From: Clostridia bacterium
GTDB taxonomy: Bacteria; Bacillota; Clostridia; Oscillospirales; Acutalibacteraceae
Reading direction: 5' to 3'
Assembly: GCA_900771085.1 (NCBI GenBank)
Contig: CAAGMR010000060.1
Coordinates: 7,191-71,190, forward strand
Length of the DNA stretch: 64,000 nt
Shown here: in pieces, positions 40,902 through 49,733 of the stretch
Numbering within the stretch: the stretch's first letter is position 1
How the letters are laid out: every line of letters starts with the position of its first letter
The notes under the pieces: model-generated
What the model saw: the letters and a program-made list of their open reading frames with translations, nothing else
Databases searched by the model: none
What the model was told of the DNA's origin: nothing
Program-made: the position numbers and the translations under genes

Positions 40902-41197
40902 TGGCTAAGACTGCACAGGATATTATCCTCCGTCCAATTATCACAGAAGAGAGCATGGGTAACATCGCTCTTAAGAAGTACACATTCGCAGTAGCAAAGG
41001 ATGCCAACAAGGTTGAAATTGCTAAAGCATGTGAAGAACTTTTCGGCGTTGAGGTTTCAAAGGTAAACACAATGAACGTACGCGGAAAGCTTCGCCGTAC
41101 AGGTCGTTATGAAGGCTACACAGCTTCTTGGAAGAAGGCTATCGTAACACTTACAGAAGACTCCAAGACAATCGAGTTCTTCGACGGTATGATGTAA
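40901..41197 (+). CDS. rplW: 50S ribosomal protein L23
   Basis: A 98-residue protein at the tunnel exit that docks trigger factor and SRP. DIILRPIITEESM and the EELFGVEVSKVNTMNVRGK loop are typical of uL23. It is translationally coupled to rplD through TAATG; a GAGGAGG site lies inside the end of rplD. A 79-base gap follows, holding a small GGAGT/ACTCC hairpin before rplB. Confidence 0.97.
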   Translation: MAKTAQDIILRPIITEESMGNIALKKYTFAVAKDANKVEIAKACEELFGVEVSKVNTMNVRGKLRRTGRYEGYTASWKKAIVTLTEDSKTIEFFDGMM

Positions 41198-41276
41198 TTT
41201 AAGAATTTAACACTAATGTAGAATGTATGGAGTTTCGACAGACTCCGCGAAGCTACTTTAGAGGAGAGTGAATCTA

Positions 41277-42110
41277 ATGTCGATTAAAGTTATTAAGCCG
41301 ACAACAAACGGTACTAGAAACATGTCGGTTACAGATTACTCCGAGCTTTCAAAAGTTGCACCTGAGAGAAGCCTTCTCGAGCCTCTCAACAAACACTCAG
41401 GCCGTAACAGCTACGGAAGAATCACCGTTCGTCATCGCGGCGGCGGAAACAGAAGAAAATATCGTATCATCGATTTCAAGAGAGATAAGTTCGATGTTCC
41501 AGCAAAGGTTATGACACTTGAATACGATCCTAACCGTTCAGCTAACATCGCTCTCGTACAGTACGAAGATGGCGTTAAGAAGTACATTCTTGCACCTGTA
41601 GGTCTTAAGGTTGGCGACACTGTTGAAAACGGTCCATCAGCTGACATTAAGCCAGGTAACGCTCTTCCACTTGTAAACATCCCTGTTGGTACATTCGTAC
41701 ACAACGTTGAACTCTACCCGGGCAGAGGCGGTCAGTTCGCAAGAGCTGCAGGTAACGCTGCTCAGCTTATGGCTAAAGAGAATGGCAAGGCTCTTCTCAG
41801 AATGCCATCAGGTGAACTTAGAAACGTTCCTGTAAACTGCATGGCTTCTATCGGCCAGGTAGGTAACACCGATCATGAAAACGTTAAGATCGGTAAGGCT
41901 GGTCGTACTCGTCATATGGGTATCAGACCAACAGTTCGTGGTTCTGTAATGAACCCTAACGACCATCCACACGGTGGTGGTGAAGGTAAGTCACCAATCG
42001 GTCGTCCGGGTCCTGTTACTCCTTGGGGTAAACCAGCACTTGGTTACAAGACACGTAAGCACAACAAGCAGTCCGACAAGATGATCGTAAGACGTCGTAA
42101 CGGCAAGTAA
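41277..42110 (+). CDS. rplB: 50S ribosomal protein L2
   Basis: A 277-residue protein needed for subunit joining and peptidyl transfer. KPTTNGTRNMSVTDYSEL at the start, the RNA-binding core and HPHGGGEGKSPIGRPG near the C-terminus, with the conserved His, are intact. ATG 41277 follows GAGGAGAG; a GTG nine bases upstream also lies in frame but overlaps the ribosome site. Confidence 0.97.
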   Translation: MSIKVIKPTTNGTRNMSVTDYSELSKVAPERSLLEPLNKHSGRNSYGRITVRHRGGGNRRKYRIIDFKRDKFDVPAKVMTLEYDPNRSANIALVQYEDGVKKYILAPVGLKVGDTVENGPSADIKPGNALPLVNIPVGTFVHNVELYPGRGGQFARAAGNAAQLMAKENGKALLRMPSGELRNVPVNCMASIGQVGNTDHENVKIGKAGRTRHMGIRPTVRGSVMNPNDHPHGGGEGKSPIGRPGPVTPWGKPALGYKTRKHNKQSDKMIVRRRNGK

Positions 42111-42132
42111 TTCGTGAAAGGAGCAAAGAACA

Positions 42133-42402
42133 ATGAGCAGAAGTTTAAAAAAGGGCCCATACGTACAGCCTAAGCTTCTTGAAAGAGTTCAGAAAATGAA
42201 CGAAGCCGGAGAGAAGCAGGTTCTTAAGACATGGAGCCGTTCTTCAACAATATTCCCTGATTTCGTTGGTCACACTTTCGCAGTTCACGATGGCCGCAAG
42301 CATGTTCCTGTATATGTAACAGAGGACATGGTTGGACATAAGCTCGGTGAGTTTGCACCAACAAGAACATACAAGGGACACGCAGGAGCTAAATCAAGAT
42401 AA
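42133..42402 (+). CDS. rpsS: 30S ribosomal protein S19
   Basis: An 89-residue head protein. MSRSLKKGPYVQPKLLERV and FVGHTFAVHDGRKHVPVYV are typical uS19. It lies 22 bases after rplB and 20 before rplV, each preceded by a clear GGAG-type site. It forms a complex with S13 contacting A-site tRNA. Confidence 0.97.
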   Translation: MSRSLKKGPYVQPKLLERVQKMNEAGEKQVLKTWSRSSTIFPDFVGHTFAVHDGRKHVPVYVTEDMVGHKLGEFAPTRTYKGHAGAKSR

Positions 42403-42422
42403 CAGGAAGGAGTGTGTAAACA

Positions 42423-42755
42423 ATGGAAGCAAAAGCCTCAGCAACATTCGTAAGAATCGCGCCTCGTAAGGTTCTGATCGTTCTCGATCTCATCAGAAAT
42501 CAACCTGCAGACAAGGCTATGGCTATTCTCAAGCACACACCTAAAGCTGCGTGTGAAATACTTGAGAAAGTACTTAAATCAGCAATCGCAAACGCAGAGG
42601 TAAAGAATATGGATACCTCAAAGCTTTACGTTGCAGAATGCTACGTAAACCAGGGACCTACCCTCAAGCGTATTAGACCTAGAGCACAGGGCCGTGCATA
42701 TGGCATCAAGAAGAAGACATCACATATCACAATCGTGCTCAAGGAAGCAGAATAA
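42423..42755 (+). CDS. rplV: 50S ribosomal protein L22
   Basis: A 110-residue tunnel protein. IAPRKVLIVLDLIRNQPAD and the beta-hairpin GPTLKRIRPRAQGRAYGIKK, which reaches the tunnel constriction and is the site of macrolide-resistance changes, are intact with normal length. AAGGAGTGTG precedes the ATG. Confidence 0.97.
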   Translation: MEAKASATFVRIAPRKVLIVLDLIRNQPADKAMAILKHTPKAACEILEKVLKSAIANAEVKNMDTSKLYVAECYVNQGPTLKRIRPRAQGRAYGIKKKTSHITIVLKEAE

Positions 42756-42774
42756 TTGAGGAGGAGGTAAAAAC

Positions 42775-43446
42775 ATGGGACAGAAAGCTAATCCAACTGG
42801 ACTTAGAGTCGGAGTTATTAAGGACTGGGAATCTCACTGGTATGCTGAAAACAGCAAGTTCGCCGAGAACCTCATCGAAGATTACAAACTCAGAAAGTTC
42901 CTTCTCGATACTCTTAAGCCAGCAGGCGTTCCTAAGGTTGAAATTGACCGCGACGCTAAGCGCGTTCGCATCAATATTTACTGTGCTAAGCCAGGTATCG
43001 TAATCGGTCGTGGCGGCTCAGAAATTGACAAGCTTAAGGCTGAAGTTGAAAAGATGCTCGGTAAGCAGGTTTCACTTAACATCGTTGAAATCAAGCAGCC
43101 GGACCTCGATTCACAGCTCGTAGCTGAAAACATTGCTGCTCAGCTTGAAAGACGTGTATCTTACCGTCGTGCAACTAAGCAGGCAATCGGCAGAACAATG
43201 AGACTCGGTGCAAAGGGTATCAAGATTCAGGTATCCGGCCGTCTCGGCGGTGCAGAAATCGCTCGTTCTGAAAGCTATCATGAAGGTACAATTCCACTTC
43301 AGACAATCCGTGCTGACATCGACTACGGTTTTGCAGAAGCTGCAACAACATATGGTCGTGTAGGCGTAAAGGTTTGGATTTACAAAGGTGAAGTTCTTCA
43401 CGATACAAAGAAGACAGGAAATAAGAAGAAAGGGGGAGACAAATAA
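42775..43446 (+). CDS. rpsC: 30S ribosomal protein S3
   Basis: A 223-residue head protein lining the mRNA entry channel. MGQKANPTGLRVGVIKDWES opens the gene, and the KH domain contains KPGIVIGRGGSEIDKL with the GXXG loop. The C-terminal domain includes RLGGAEIARSE. The stop overlaps the rplP start in TAATG. A strong GAGGAGGT site precedes the ATG. Confidence 0.97.
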   Translation: MGQKANPTGLRVGVIKDWESHWYAENSKFAENLIEDYKLRKFLLDTLKPAGVPKVEIDRDAKRVRINIYCAKPGIVIGRGGSEIDKLKAEVEKMLGKQVSLNIVEIKQPDLDSQLVAENIAAQLERRVSYRRATKQAIGRTMRLGAKGIKIQVSGRLGGAEIARSESYHEGTIPLQTIRADIDYGFAEAATTYGRVGVKVWIYKGEVLHDTKKTGNKKKGGDK

Positions 43447-43871
43447 TGTTAATGCCTAAAAGAGTTAAGCACAGAAGAGTGCAGAGAGGCCGTATGACCG
43501 GTAAGGCTACCAGAGGTAACAAGGTTACTTATGGTGAGTATGGTCTTGTTGCTCTTGAGCCGGCATGGATTACTTCAGCTCAGATTGAAGCAGCCCGTGT
43601 TGCTATGACAAGATACATCAAGCGTGGCGGTAAGGTATGGATTAAGATCTTCCCTGATAAGCCTATTACAAAGACACCAGCTGAAACTCGAATGGGTAAA
43701 GGTAAAGGTGCCGTTGAGTATTGGGCAGCCGTAGTTAAACCAGGTAGAGTTATGTTCGAACTTGCAGGTGTTCCAGAGGAAACAGCTCGTGAAGCTATGC
43801 GTCTCGCAGCTAACAAGCTCCCAATCCAGTGCAAGTTTGTTGTCAAGAAGGAACAGGAGGGTGAACAGTAA
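43446..43871 (+). CDS. rplP: 50S ribosomal protein L16
   Basis: A 141-residue protein at the A-site tRNA elbow. MLMPKRVKHRRVQRGRM is the usual N-terminus, which supports ATG 43446 over the in-frame ATG at 43452. FPDKPITKTPAETRMGKGKG is the conserved loop. It is coupled at both ends, to rpsC (TAATG) and to rpmC (TAATG). Confidence 0.97.
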   Translation: MLMPKRVKHRRVQRGRMTGKATRGNKVTYGEYGLVALEPAWITSAQIEAARVAMTRYIKRGGKVWIKIFPDKPITKTPAETRMGKGKGAVEYWAAVVKPGRVMFELAGVPEETAREAMRLAANKLPIQCKFVVKKEQEGEQ

Positions 43872-44074
43872 TGAAAGCTTCTGAACTTAGAGAACTGTCC
43901 GCCGCTGAACTTGATGCTAAGCTTCTTGAACTCAAGGACGAACTTTTCAAACTTCGTTTTCAGCAGGCAATCAACCAGCTCGAAAACCCTACTCGCATCA
44001 GTGCTGTAAAGAAGGACATCGCAAGAATTAAGACAATTCAGCGCGACGTTGAACTTCACGGCACAGAAGCCTAA
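43871..44074 (+). CDS. rpmC: 50S ribosomal protein L29
   Basis: A 67-residue helical protein beside L23 at the tunnel exit. MKASELRELSAAELDAKLLELKDELFKLRFQ is a typical uL29 coiled hairpin when read in two parts. The start overlaps the rplP stop, and a CAGGAGGG site lies inside rplP. Confidence 0.96.
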   Translation: MKASELRELSAAELDAKLLELKDELFKLRFQQAINQLENPTRISAVKKDIARIKTIQRDVELHGTEA

Positions 44075-44095
44075 GGAAAGAGAGGTTTGTAACAC

Positions 44096-44353
44096 ATGAG
44101 CGAAAGAAATCTTAGAAAGACTCAGGTCGGTATCGTTTCAAGCGATAAAATGGACAAAACTGTAGTAGTTACAATTAAGGATAGGGTTAAGCACCCTCTT
44201 TATAAGAAGATCGTAAATCGCACTGTTAAGATTAAAGCACATGACGAAAACAATGAGTGCCATGTAGGCGATCGCGTTCTTATCATGGAGACACGTCCAA
44301 TTTCTAAGGACAAGAGATGGCGTGTAGCTGAGATTCTCCAGAAGGCAGAATAA
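44096..44353 (+). CDS. rpsQ: 30S ribosomal protein S17
   Basis: An 85-residue OB-fold primary binder of 16S rRNA. RKTQVGIVSSDKMDKTVVV and HDENNECHVGDRVLIMETRP are typical uS17. AAGAGAGG precedes the ATG, 21 bases after rpmC. Confidence 0.96.
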   Translation: MSERNLRKTQVGIVSSDKMDKTVVVTIKDRVKHPLYKKIVNRTVKIKAHDENNECHVGDRVLIMETRPISKDKRWRVAEILQKAE

Positions 44354-44374
44354 GAATATTAGGAGGTAATCACT

Positions 44375-44743
44375 GTGATTCAGCAGCAGACACTCCTCAA
44401 GGTTGCCGACAACTCAGGTGCAAAGGAAATCATGTGCATCCGTGTTCTTGGAGGAACCGGTAGGAGATACGCTAATATCGGCGACGTTATAGTTGCTTCT
44501 GTTAAGAAAGCAACACCCGGCGGAGCTGTTAAAAAGGGCGAAGTAGTAAAAGCAGTTGTAGTTAGATCCAAAAAGGGTGTACGCAGAGAAGACGGTACAT
44601 ACATCCGCTTCGATGAAAACGCTGCAGTTATTATCAAAGAAGATAAGAGCCCTAAGGGCACCCGTATTTTTGGACCTGTAGCAAGAGAGCTTAGAGGTAA
44701 GGACTTTACCAAGATCTTAAGCCTTGCTCCAGAAGTACTTTAA
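44375..44743 (+). CDS. rplN: 50S ribosomal protein L14
   Basis: A 122-residue protein at the subunit interface. It starts with GTG; MIQQQTLLKVADNSGAKEIM is the usual N-terminus and fixes this choice. GTRIFGPVARELR ends the conserved core. AGGAGG lies before the start. Confidence 0.97.
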   Translation: MIQQQTLLKVADNSGAKEIMCIRVLGGTGRRYANIGDVIVASVKKATPGGAVKKGEVVKAVVVRSKKGVRREDGTYIRFDENAAVIIKEDKSPKGTRIFGPVARELRGKDFTKILSLAPEVL

Positions 44744-44760
44744 TCGGAGGTGCAGTTGAT

Positions 44761-45081
44761 ATGAATAAAGTTCACGTTAAAACAGGTGACGAAGTTGTAG
44801 TAATCAACGGTAAGTATCACGGCCAGCAGGGTAAGGTACTTGCAGTTGCACCTTCAGAAGGTAAAGTTATCGTTGAAGGTATCAACATCATCACAAAGCA
44901 CGTTAAGCCACGCAGAATGGGCGAAACAGGCGGCCTTGTAAAGGCAGAATCTGCTCTTTACGCTGATAAGGTTCAGCTTATCTGCCCTGAATGCGGCAAG
45001 CCAACAAGAGTTGGTCACGCTATCGACAAGGATGGCAAAAAAGTTCGTGTATGCAAGAAATGCAATGCACAGTTTGAATAA
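44761..45081 (+). CDS. rplX: 50S ribosomal protein L24
   Basis: A 106-residue assembly initiator. The KOW motif VKTGDEVVVINGKYHGQQGK is at 6-25. The C-terminal domain carries Cys75-Cys78 and Cys98-Cys101, a probable zinc ribbon present in only part of the uL24 family. GGAGG precedes the ATG 17 bases after rplN. Confidence 0.96.
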   Translation: MNKVHVKTGDEVVVINGKYHGQQGKVLAVAPSEGKVIVEGINIITKHVKPRRMGETGGLVKAESALYADKVQLICPECGKPTRVGHAIDKDGKKVRVCKKCNAQFE

Positions 45082-45094
45082 GGAGGGCAATTAA

Positions 45095-45637
45095 ATGGCA
45101 AGACTTAAAGATCAGTACATCAAGGAAGTTGCCCCTGCTCTCATGAACAAGTTCGGTTACAAGAGCACAATGCAGATTCCAAAGCTCGACAAGATCGTTG
45201 TTAACATCGCTTGCGGCGAAGCTAAGGAAAACTCCAAGGTAATGGATGCTGTAGTTCGTGACCTTGAAATCATCACCGGACAGAAGCCTGTTCTTTGCAA
45301 GGCTAAGAAGTCAGTAGCTAACTTCAAGCTTCGTGAAGGCATGGTAATTGGTGCAAAGGTAACACTTCGCGGCGAGAGAATGTATGAATTCCTCGACAGA
45401 TTCTTCAACCTTGCTCTTCCACGAGTAAGAGACTTCAGAGGAATCAACCCTAACTCATTCGATGGCAGAGGTAACTACTCAATGGGTATCAAAGAGCAGC
45501 TTATCTTCCCTGAAATCGAATACGATAAGATTGATAAGATTCGTGGTATGGATATTTCATTCATTACTACAGCTAACACTGATGAAGAAGCAAGAGAGCT
45601 CCTCACACTTATGGGCGCTCCATTCTCTAAGGAATAA
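45095..45637 (+). CDS. rplE: 50S ribosomal protein L5
   Basis: A 180-residue 5S rRNA-binding protein of the central protuberance. NKFGYKSTMQIPKLDKIVVN, LREGMVIGAKVTLRG and the DISFITTANTDEEARELL end are typical uL5. It starts 13 bases after rplX with GGAGG and ends 13 bases before rpsN. Confidence 0.97.
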   Translation: MARLKDQYIKEVAPALMNKFGYKSTMQIPKLDKIVVNIACGEAKENSKVMDAVVRDLEIITGQKPVLCKAKKSVANFKLREGMVIGAKVTLRGERMYEFLDRFFNLALPRVRDFRGINPNSFDGRGNYSMGIKEQLIFPEIEYDKIDKIRGMDISFITTANTDEEARELLTLMGAPFSKE

Positions 45638-45650
45638 GGAGGTTTGAACT

Positions 45651-45836
45651 GTGGCTAAGACATCTATGAAAGTAAAAGCAGCAAAGCCTGCTAAGTATTC
45701 AACAAGACAGTACAACAGATGCCAGATCTGTGGTAGACCACATGCATACCTTCGTAAGTACGGAGTTTGCCGTGTTTGCTTCAGAGAGCTTGCACACAAG
45801 GGCCAGATCCCTGGTGTTAAAAAGGCAAGCTGGTAA
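45651..45836 (+). CDS. rpsN: 30S ribosomal protein S14, zinc type
   Basis: A 61-residue head protein of the zinc-binding S14 form. Cys24, Cys27, Cys40 and Cys43 form the ribbon (CQIC and CRVC). It starts with GTG after AAGGAGG. Its length and Cys set mark type Z, the usual clostridial form. A zinc-free paralogue is not in the window. Confidence 0.96.
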   Translation: MAKTSMKVKAAKPAKYSTRQYNRCQICGRPHAYLRKYGVCRVCFRELAHKGQIPGVKKASW

Positions 45837-45867
45837 TTAAGAGCAATAGCAAGGGAGGAAAACATAC

Positions 45868-46266
45868 ATGCAGATTACAGATTCAGTAGCAGATATGCTC
45901 ACAAGAATTAGAAATGCTAACTCAGCAAAGCATGATACAGTACAAATCCCAGCATCAAACATGAAGAAAGCCATTGCTCAGATTCTTGTTGATGAGGGAT
46001 ACATCAAGAGCTTCACCGTTGAAGAAGACGGTAAGCAGGGAATGATCACAATCACTCTCAAATATGGTCCTAATAAATCTCAGGTTATAACAGGCCTTAG
46101 AAGAGTTTCTAAGCCTGGCCTCCGTATTTATACAAGTTGTGAGGACATGCCAAAGGTTATGAAAGGCCTTGGTATTGCAATCCTTTCAACTCCAAAGGGC
46201 ATCATGACAGATAAAGAGGCTCGCAAGCTTAACGTAGGCGGCGAAGTTCTCGCATTCGTTTGGTAA
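45868..46266 (+). CDS. rpsH: 30S ribosomal protein S8
   Basis: A 132-residue central-domain protein. MQITDSVADMLTRIRNAN starts the gene and ILSTPKGIMTDKEARKLNVGGEVL ends it in the usual way (read in two parts). In E. coli S8 represses the spc operon by binding mRNA at rplE; no such site was sought here. GGGAGG precedes the ATG. Confidence 0.97.
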   Translation: MQITDSVADMLTRIRNANSAKHDTVQIPASNMKKAIAQILVDEGYIKSFTVEEDGKQGMITITLKYGPNKSQVITGLRRVSKPGLRIYTSCEDMPKVMKGLGIAILSTPKGIMTDKEARKLNVGGEVLAFVW

Positions 46267-46279
46267 GGAGGAACAGTGA

Positions 46280-46825
46280 ATGTCTCGTATAGGCAAAAAG
46301 CCAATTGCCATTCCGGCAGGCGTTGAAATTAAACTTGACGGAAACACTGTTACAGTAAAGGGCCCTAAGGCAACACTTACCAGAACAGTGCATCCAAAAA
46401 TCAGCGTATCAGTTGAAGGCGCAGAGCTCATCGTAACTCGCCCTGATGATACAAACGAAAGCAAAGCACTTCACGGTCTTTCTCGTTCACTTCTCGCTAA
46501 CATGGTTGAGGGTGTTTCAGAAGGCTTCAAGAAGGAGCTTGAAGTTAACGGCGTAGGTTATCGTGCAGCTGTTCAGGGCAAGAAGCTCGTTCTTACAGTT
46601 GGTTACTCACATCCTGTAGAGATGGAAGTTCCTGAGGGACTTACAGTTGAGTGCCCATCTGCAAACAAGATCGTTGTTTCAGGTGCTGACAAGCAGCTCG
46701 TAGGCCAGTTCTCAGCAGAAGTACGCGAAAAGCGTCCACCAGAGCCATACAAGGGCAAGGGTATCAAGTATGCTGATGAGCACATCCGCCGCAAAGAAGG
46801 TAAAGCCGGTAAGGGCGGTAAATAA
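46280..46825 (+). CDS. rplF: 50S ribosomal protein L6
   Basis: A 181-residue protein near the GTPase-associated centre. MSRIGKKPIAIPAGVEIKLD opens it and KRPPEPYKGKGIKYADE in the second domain is diagnostic. GGAGG lies before the ATG, 13 bases after rpsH. Confidence 0.97.
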   Translation: MSRIGKKPIAIPAGVEIKLDGNTVTVKGPKATLTRTVHPKISVSVEGAELIVTRPDDTNESKALHGLSRSLLANMVEGVSEGFKKELEVNGVGYRAAVQGKKLVLTVGYSHPVEMEVPEGLTVECPSANKIVVSGADKQLVGQFSAEVREKRPPEPYKGKGIKYADEHIRRKEGKAGKGGK

Positions 46826-46843
46826 TCGAAGGAGTGAATACAA

Positions 46844-47203
46844 ATGGTTAGCAGAACAGACGCTAATAAAGCTCGTCTTAAAAGACATAAGAGAGTTCGT
46901 GGTAAGATCTCCGGTACAGCAGAACGTCCACGTCTCAGCGTTTACCGCTCACTTAACAACATCTACGTTCAGGTTATTGATGACGTAGCAGGTGTTACTC
47001 TCTGCGCTGCTTCTACAAATGAGAAGAGCTTCAAAGAGTACGGCGGAAATAAAGACGCAGCACGCGAACTTGGCAAGATCATTGCTAAGCGTGCATTAGA
47101 TAAGAACATCAAGGAAGTAGTTTTTGACCGCGGCGGTTACGTTTATGAAGGTCGCGTTGCAGAACTTGCAGAAGGCGCTCGTGAGGGCGGACTTGATTTC
47201 TAA
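46844..47203 (+). CDS. rplR: 50S ribosomal protein L18
   Basis: A 119-residue 5S rRNA-binding protein. ARLKRHKRVRGKISGTAERP and VFDRGGYVYEGRVAELAEGA are typical uL18. AAGGAGTG precedes the ATG, 18 bases after rplF. Confidence 0.97.
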   Translation: MVSRTDANKARLKRHKRVRGKISGTAERPRLSVYRSLNNIYVQVIDDVAGVTLCAASTNEKSFKEYGGNKDAARELGKIIAKRALDKNIKEVVFDRGGYVYEGRVAELAEGAREGGLDF

Positions 47204-47227
47204 TAACAGTAAGGAGGAGGAATACTT

Positions 47228-47728
47228 TTGGCTAAAATAGATGCATCTAATTTAGAGCTTCAGGAAAAAGTTATCACAATTAACCGTGTATCAAAGACAG
47301 TTAAGGGTGGTCGTATTTATAAGTTTGCAGCTCTTGTAGTAGTCGGCGACGGCAACGGCATTGTAGGCTTCGGTCTTGGTAAGTCAGGCGAAGTTCCAGA
47401 TGCAATCCGTAAGGGCATCGAAGATGCTAAGAAAAATCTTATCAAGGTATCTCTTAAGGGCACAACAATCCCTCATGAGGTTACAGGTAAGTACGGCGCA
47501 GGTGTAGTACTTCTTAAACCTGCTGCTCCAGGTACTGGAGTTATCGCCGGTGGTCCTGTTCGTGCTGTTGTAGAAACAGTTGGTATCAAGGACATTCGTT
47601 CTAAGGCTCTTCGTTCAAACAATCCTTGCAACGTAGTAAGAGCTACAATCAACGGTCTTTCACAGCTTCGCAACGCTGAAGAAGTTGCTGAAATTCGTGG
47701 TAAGACAGTTAAAGAAATCTTAGATTAA
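47228..47728 (+). CDS. rpsE: 30S ribosomal protein S5
   Basis: A 166-residue protein at the mRNA entry and decoding region. It begins with TTG after GGAGGAGG. The double-stranded RNA-binding domain LQEKVITINRVSKTVKGGR and the C-terminal GPVRAVVETVGIKDIRSKAL are intact. It is 24 bases after rplR. Confidence 0.96.
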   Translation: MAKIDASNLELQEKVITINRVSKTVKGGRIYKFAALVVVGDGNGIVGFGLGKSGEVPDAIRKGIEDAKKNLIKVSLKGTTIPHEVTGKYGAGVVLLKPAAPGTGVIAGGPVRAVVETVGIKDIRSKALRSNNPCNVVRATINGLSQLRNAEEVAEIRGKTVKEILD

Positions 47729-47742
47729 GGAGGAGCGGCAAA

Positions 47743-47928
47743 ATGGCTGAAAAGAATGTACAGGTTAAACTTGTAAAGAGCTTAATCGGAAGCAAGAAAG
47801 ATCAGATCGCTACCGCTCATGCACTTGGTCTTTTCAAAATTGGGGATGTTGCTACACAGCCTAACAATCCTCAGACTCAGGGTAAGGTTCGCAAGATTTC
47901 ACACCTTATCGAAGTTACAGAAGCTTAA
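47743..47928 (+). CDS. rpmD: 50S ribosomal protein L30
   Basis: A 61-residue protein. VQVKLVKSLIGSKKDQIATA and LFKIGDVATQPNNPQTQGKV are recognisable, although the usual GLRK segment is altered here (TAHALGLFK). The mRNA site AAGGAGG precedes the ATG, 14 bases after rpsE. Confidence 0.95.
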   Translation: MAEKNVQVKLVKSLIGSKKDQIATAHALGLFKIGDVATQPNNPQTQGKVRKISHLIEVTEA

Positions 47929-47945
47929 CACGGGAGGTGCGAAAC

Positions 47946-48389
47946 ATGAAATTGCACGAACTTAAACCTGCAGACGGTTCAAAGAAAGCCGTTAAGCGTA
48001 TAGGTAGAGGTATTGGTTCAGGCCAGGGTAAAACTGCCGGCAAGGGTCATAAGGGTCAGAAAGCTCGTTCTGGCGCTAAGATTCGTCCAGGTTTCGAAGG
48101 TGGCCAGATGCCTCTTCAGAGACGTCTTCCAAAGAGAGGATTCAACAACATCTTCGCTAAGGAAATCGCAACAGTTAACGTATCTGACCTTGAGAGAAAG
48201 TTCAATGACGGTGACGTTGTAGACGCAGCAAGCCTTAAGGCTGCCGGTCTCATCAAGAAGGAACTTGATGGAATCAAAGTTCTCGGCAACGGTGAACTCA
48301 CCAAGAAACTCGAAGTTAAGGTCAATGCTTACTCAAAAGCTGCTCAGGAAAAAATAGAAGCAGCTGGCGGAAAGGCAGAGGTGGTTTAA
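47946..48389 (+). CDS. rplO: 50S ribosomal protein L15
   Basis: A 147-residue assembly protein. MKLHELKPADGSKKAVKRIG, then RGIGSGQGKTAGKGHKGQK and PLQRRLPKRGFNN, mark uL15. ATG 47946 follows GGGAGGTG; a GTG nine bases earlier overlaps that site. The stop is one base before the secY start, so the two are coupled. Confidence 0.97.
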   Translation: MKLHELKPADGSKKAVKRIGRGIGSGQGKTAGKGHKGQKARSGAKIRPGFEGGQMPLQRRLPKRGFNNIFAKEIATVNVSDLERKFNDGDVVDAASLKAAGLIKKELDGIKVLGNGELTKKLEVKVNAYSKAAQEKIEAAGGKAEVV

Positions 48390-48390
48390 G

Positions 48391-49716
48391 GTGCTTCAGA
48401 CATTAGTCAACGCATTTAAGACACCAGATTTAAGAAGAAAAATGCTTTATACAGCATTTATCATTCTTCTTTTCAGAATAGGAGCTGCTATTTCAGTTCC
48501 ATTTACCGATGCGGCATCAGGTATCATTTCTGATACCACTTCCGCAGGTAACTTCATGAACTATCTCAACATGATGACAGGTGATGCATTCAACTACAGT
48601 ACATTGTTTGCAATGTCTATCACCCCATACATCAACTCTTCCATCATCATTCAGCTTCTCGCTGTAGCAATTCCTGCTCTCGAGAAACTGTCCAAGGAAG
48701 GCGACGCAGGCAGAAAGAAAATGCAGAGAATCACAAGAGCTACTGCAATGGTAATTGCTCTTATTCAGTCCACTGCATACTTCTTCTATCTCAGAAGTGG
48801 TTATTACATCACTCTCGCAGCTGATGGTTCAAGATTCACAGGCTTCTCTGCTGTTTTACAGGCTCTTGTAATTATTGCAACCCTTACAGCAGGTTCAACT
48901 CTCCTTATGTGGATGGGTGAACAGATTAATGCCAAAGGTATCGGCAACGGTATCTCAATGATCCTCTTTGCAGGTATCATTTCACGTCTTCCTCAGGATG
49001 CTATCTTCCTTTGGGAGAACTTCAAAAAGGGTGGACTTTACTACGCATACGCACCAATAGCTGTTATCCTTATGGCAGCCATGTTCGTATTCATCGTTTG
49101 GCTTGATAACTCAGAGAGACGTATCCCTGTTGTTTACGCTAAGCGTGTAGTTGGACGCAAACAGTATGGCGGCCAGAGCACAAACCTTCCAATCAAGGTT
49201 AATATCTCAGGCGTTATGTCAATCATCTTTGCAAGTTCAATCCTTTCACTTCCTCCAACAATTCAGATGTTCGTATCTGACAAGGTTACTGAAGGAAGCG
49301 CACTTGAAAAGTTCTTTAACCTTTTCAATGCAGAAAACTGGTTCTACGGAATCATTTACTTTGTACTCATCGTATTCTTCGGATACTTCTATTCAGCAAT
49401 TCAGTACAATCCTGTAGAAATTGCAAATAACCTCCGTAGAAACAACGGCTCAATCCCTGGCATCCGTCCGGGTAAGCCAACAACAGAGTACCTTTCAAGA
49501 ATTCTTGCAAGAATTACACTTCTTGGTGCACTTTTCGTATCAGTAGTTGCAATTCTTCCAATCGTATTTTCACAAATCACCGACGCTACAGGTTCACAGA
49601 TGAACATCGCTCTTGGCGGTACATCAGTAATCATCATCGTTGGTGTTGCTCTTGAAACTGTAAGACAGCTTGAATCTCAGATGATGGTTCGTCATTACAA
49701 AGGTTTCCTTGATTGA
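48391..49716 (+). CDS. secY: Protein translocase channel subunit SecY
   Basis: A 441-residue ten-helix pore of the Sec translocon that exports the signal-peptide proteins noted elsewhere in the window. KTPDLRRKMLYTAFIILLFR opens the gene, YINSSIIIQLL is the plug-adjacent segment, NIRRNNGSIPGIRPG-like NLRRNNGSIPGIRPGKPT is the ribosome-binding loop. The start is GTG, one base after rplO. Confidence 0.97.
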   Translation: MLQTLVNAFKTPDLRRKMLYTAFIILLFRIGAAISVPFTDAASGIISDTTSAGNFMNYLNMMTGDAFNYSTLFAMSITPYINSSIIIQLLAVAIPALEKLSKEGDAGRKKMQRITRATAMVIALIQSTAYFFYLRSGYYITLAADGSRFTGFSAVLQALVIIATLTAGSTLLMWMGEQINAKGIGNGISMILFAGIISRLPQDAIFLWENFKKGGLYYAYAPIAVILMAAMFVFIVWLDNSERRIPVVYAKRVVGRKQYGGQSTNLPIKVNISGVMSIIFASSILSLPPTIQMFVSDKVTEGSALEKFFNLFNAENWFYGIIYFVLIVFFGYFYSAIQYNPVEIANNLRRNNGSIPGIRPGKPTTEYLSRILARITLLGALFVSVVAILPIVFSQITDATGSQMNIALGGTSVIIIVGVALETVRQLESQMMVRHYKGFLD

Positions 49717-49733
49717 TAGAGAGGTTTTATCAG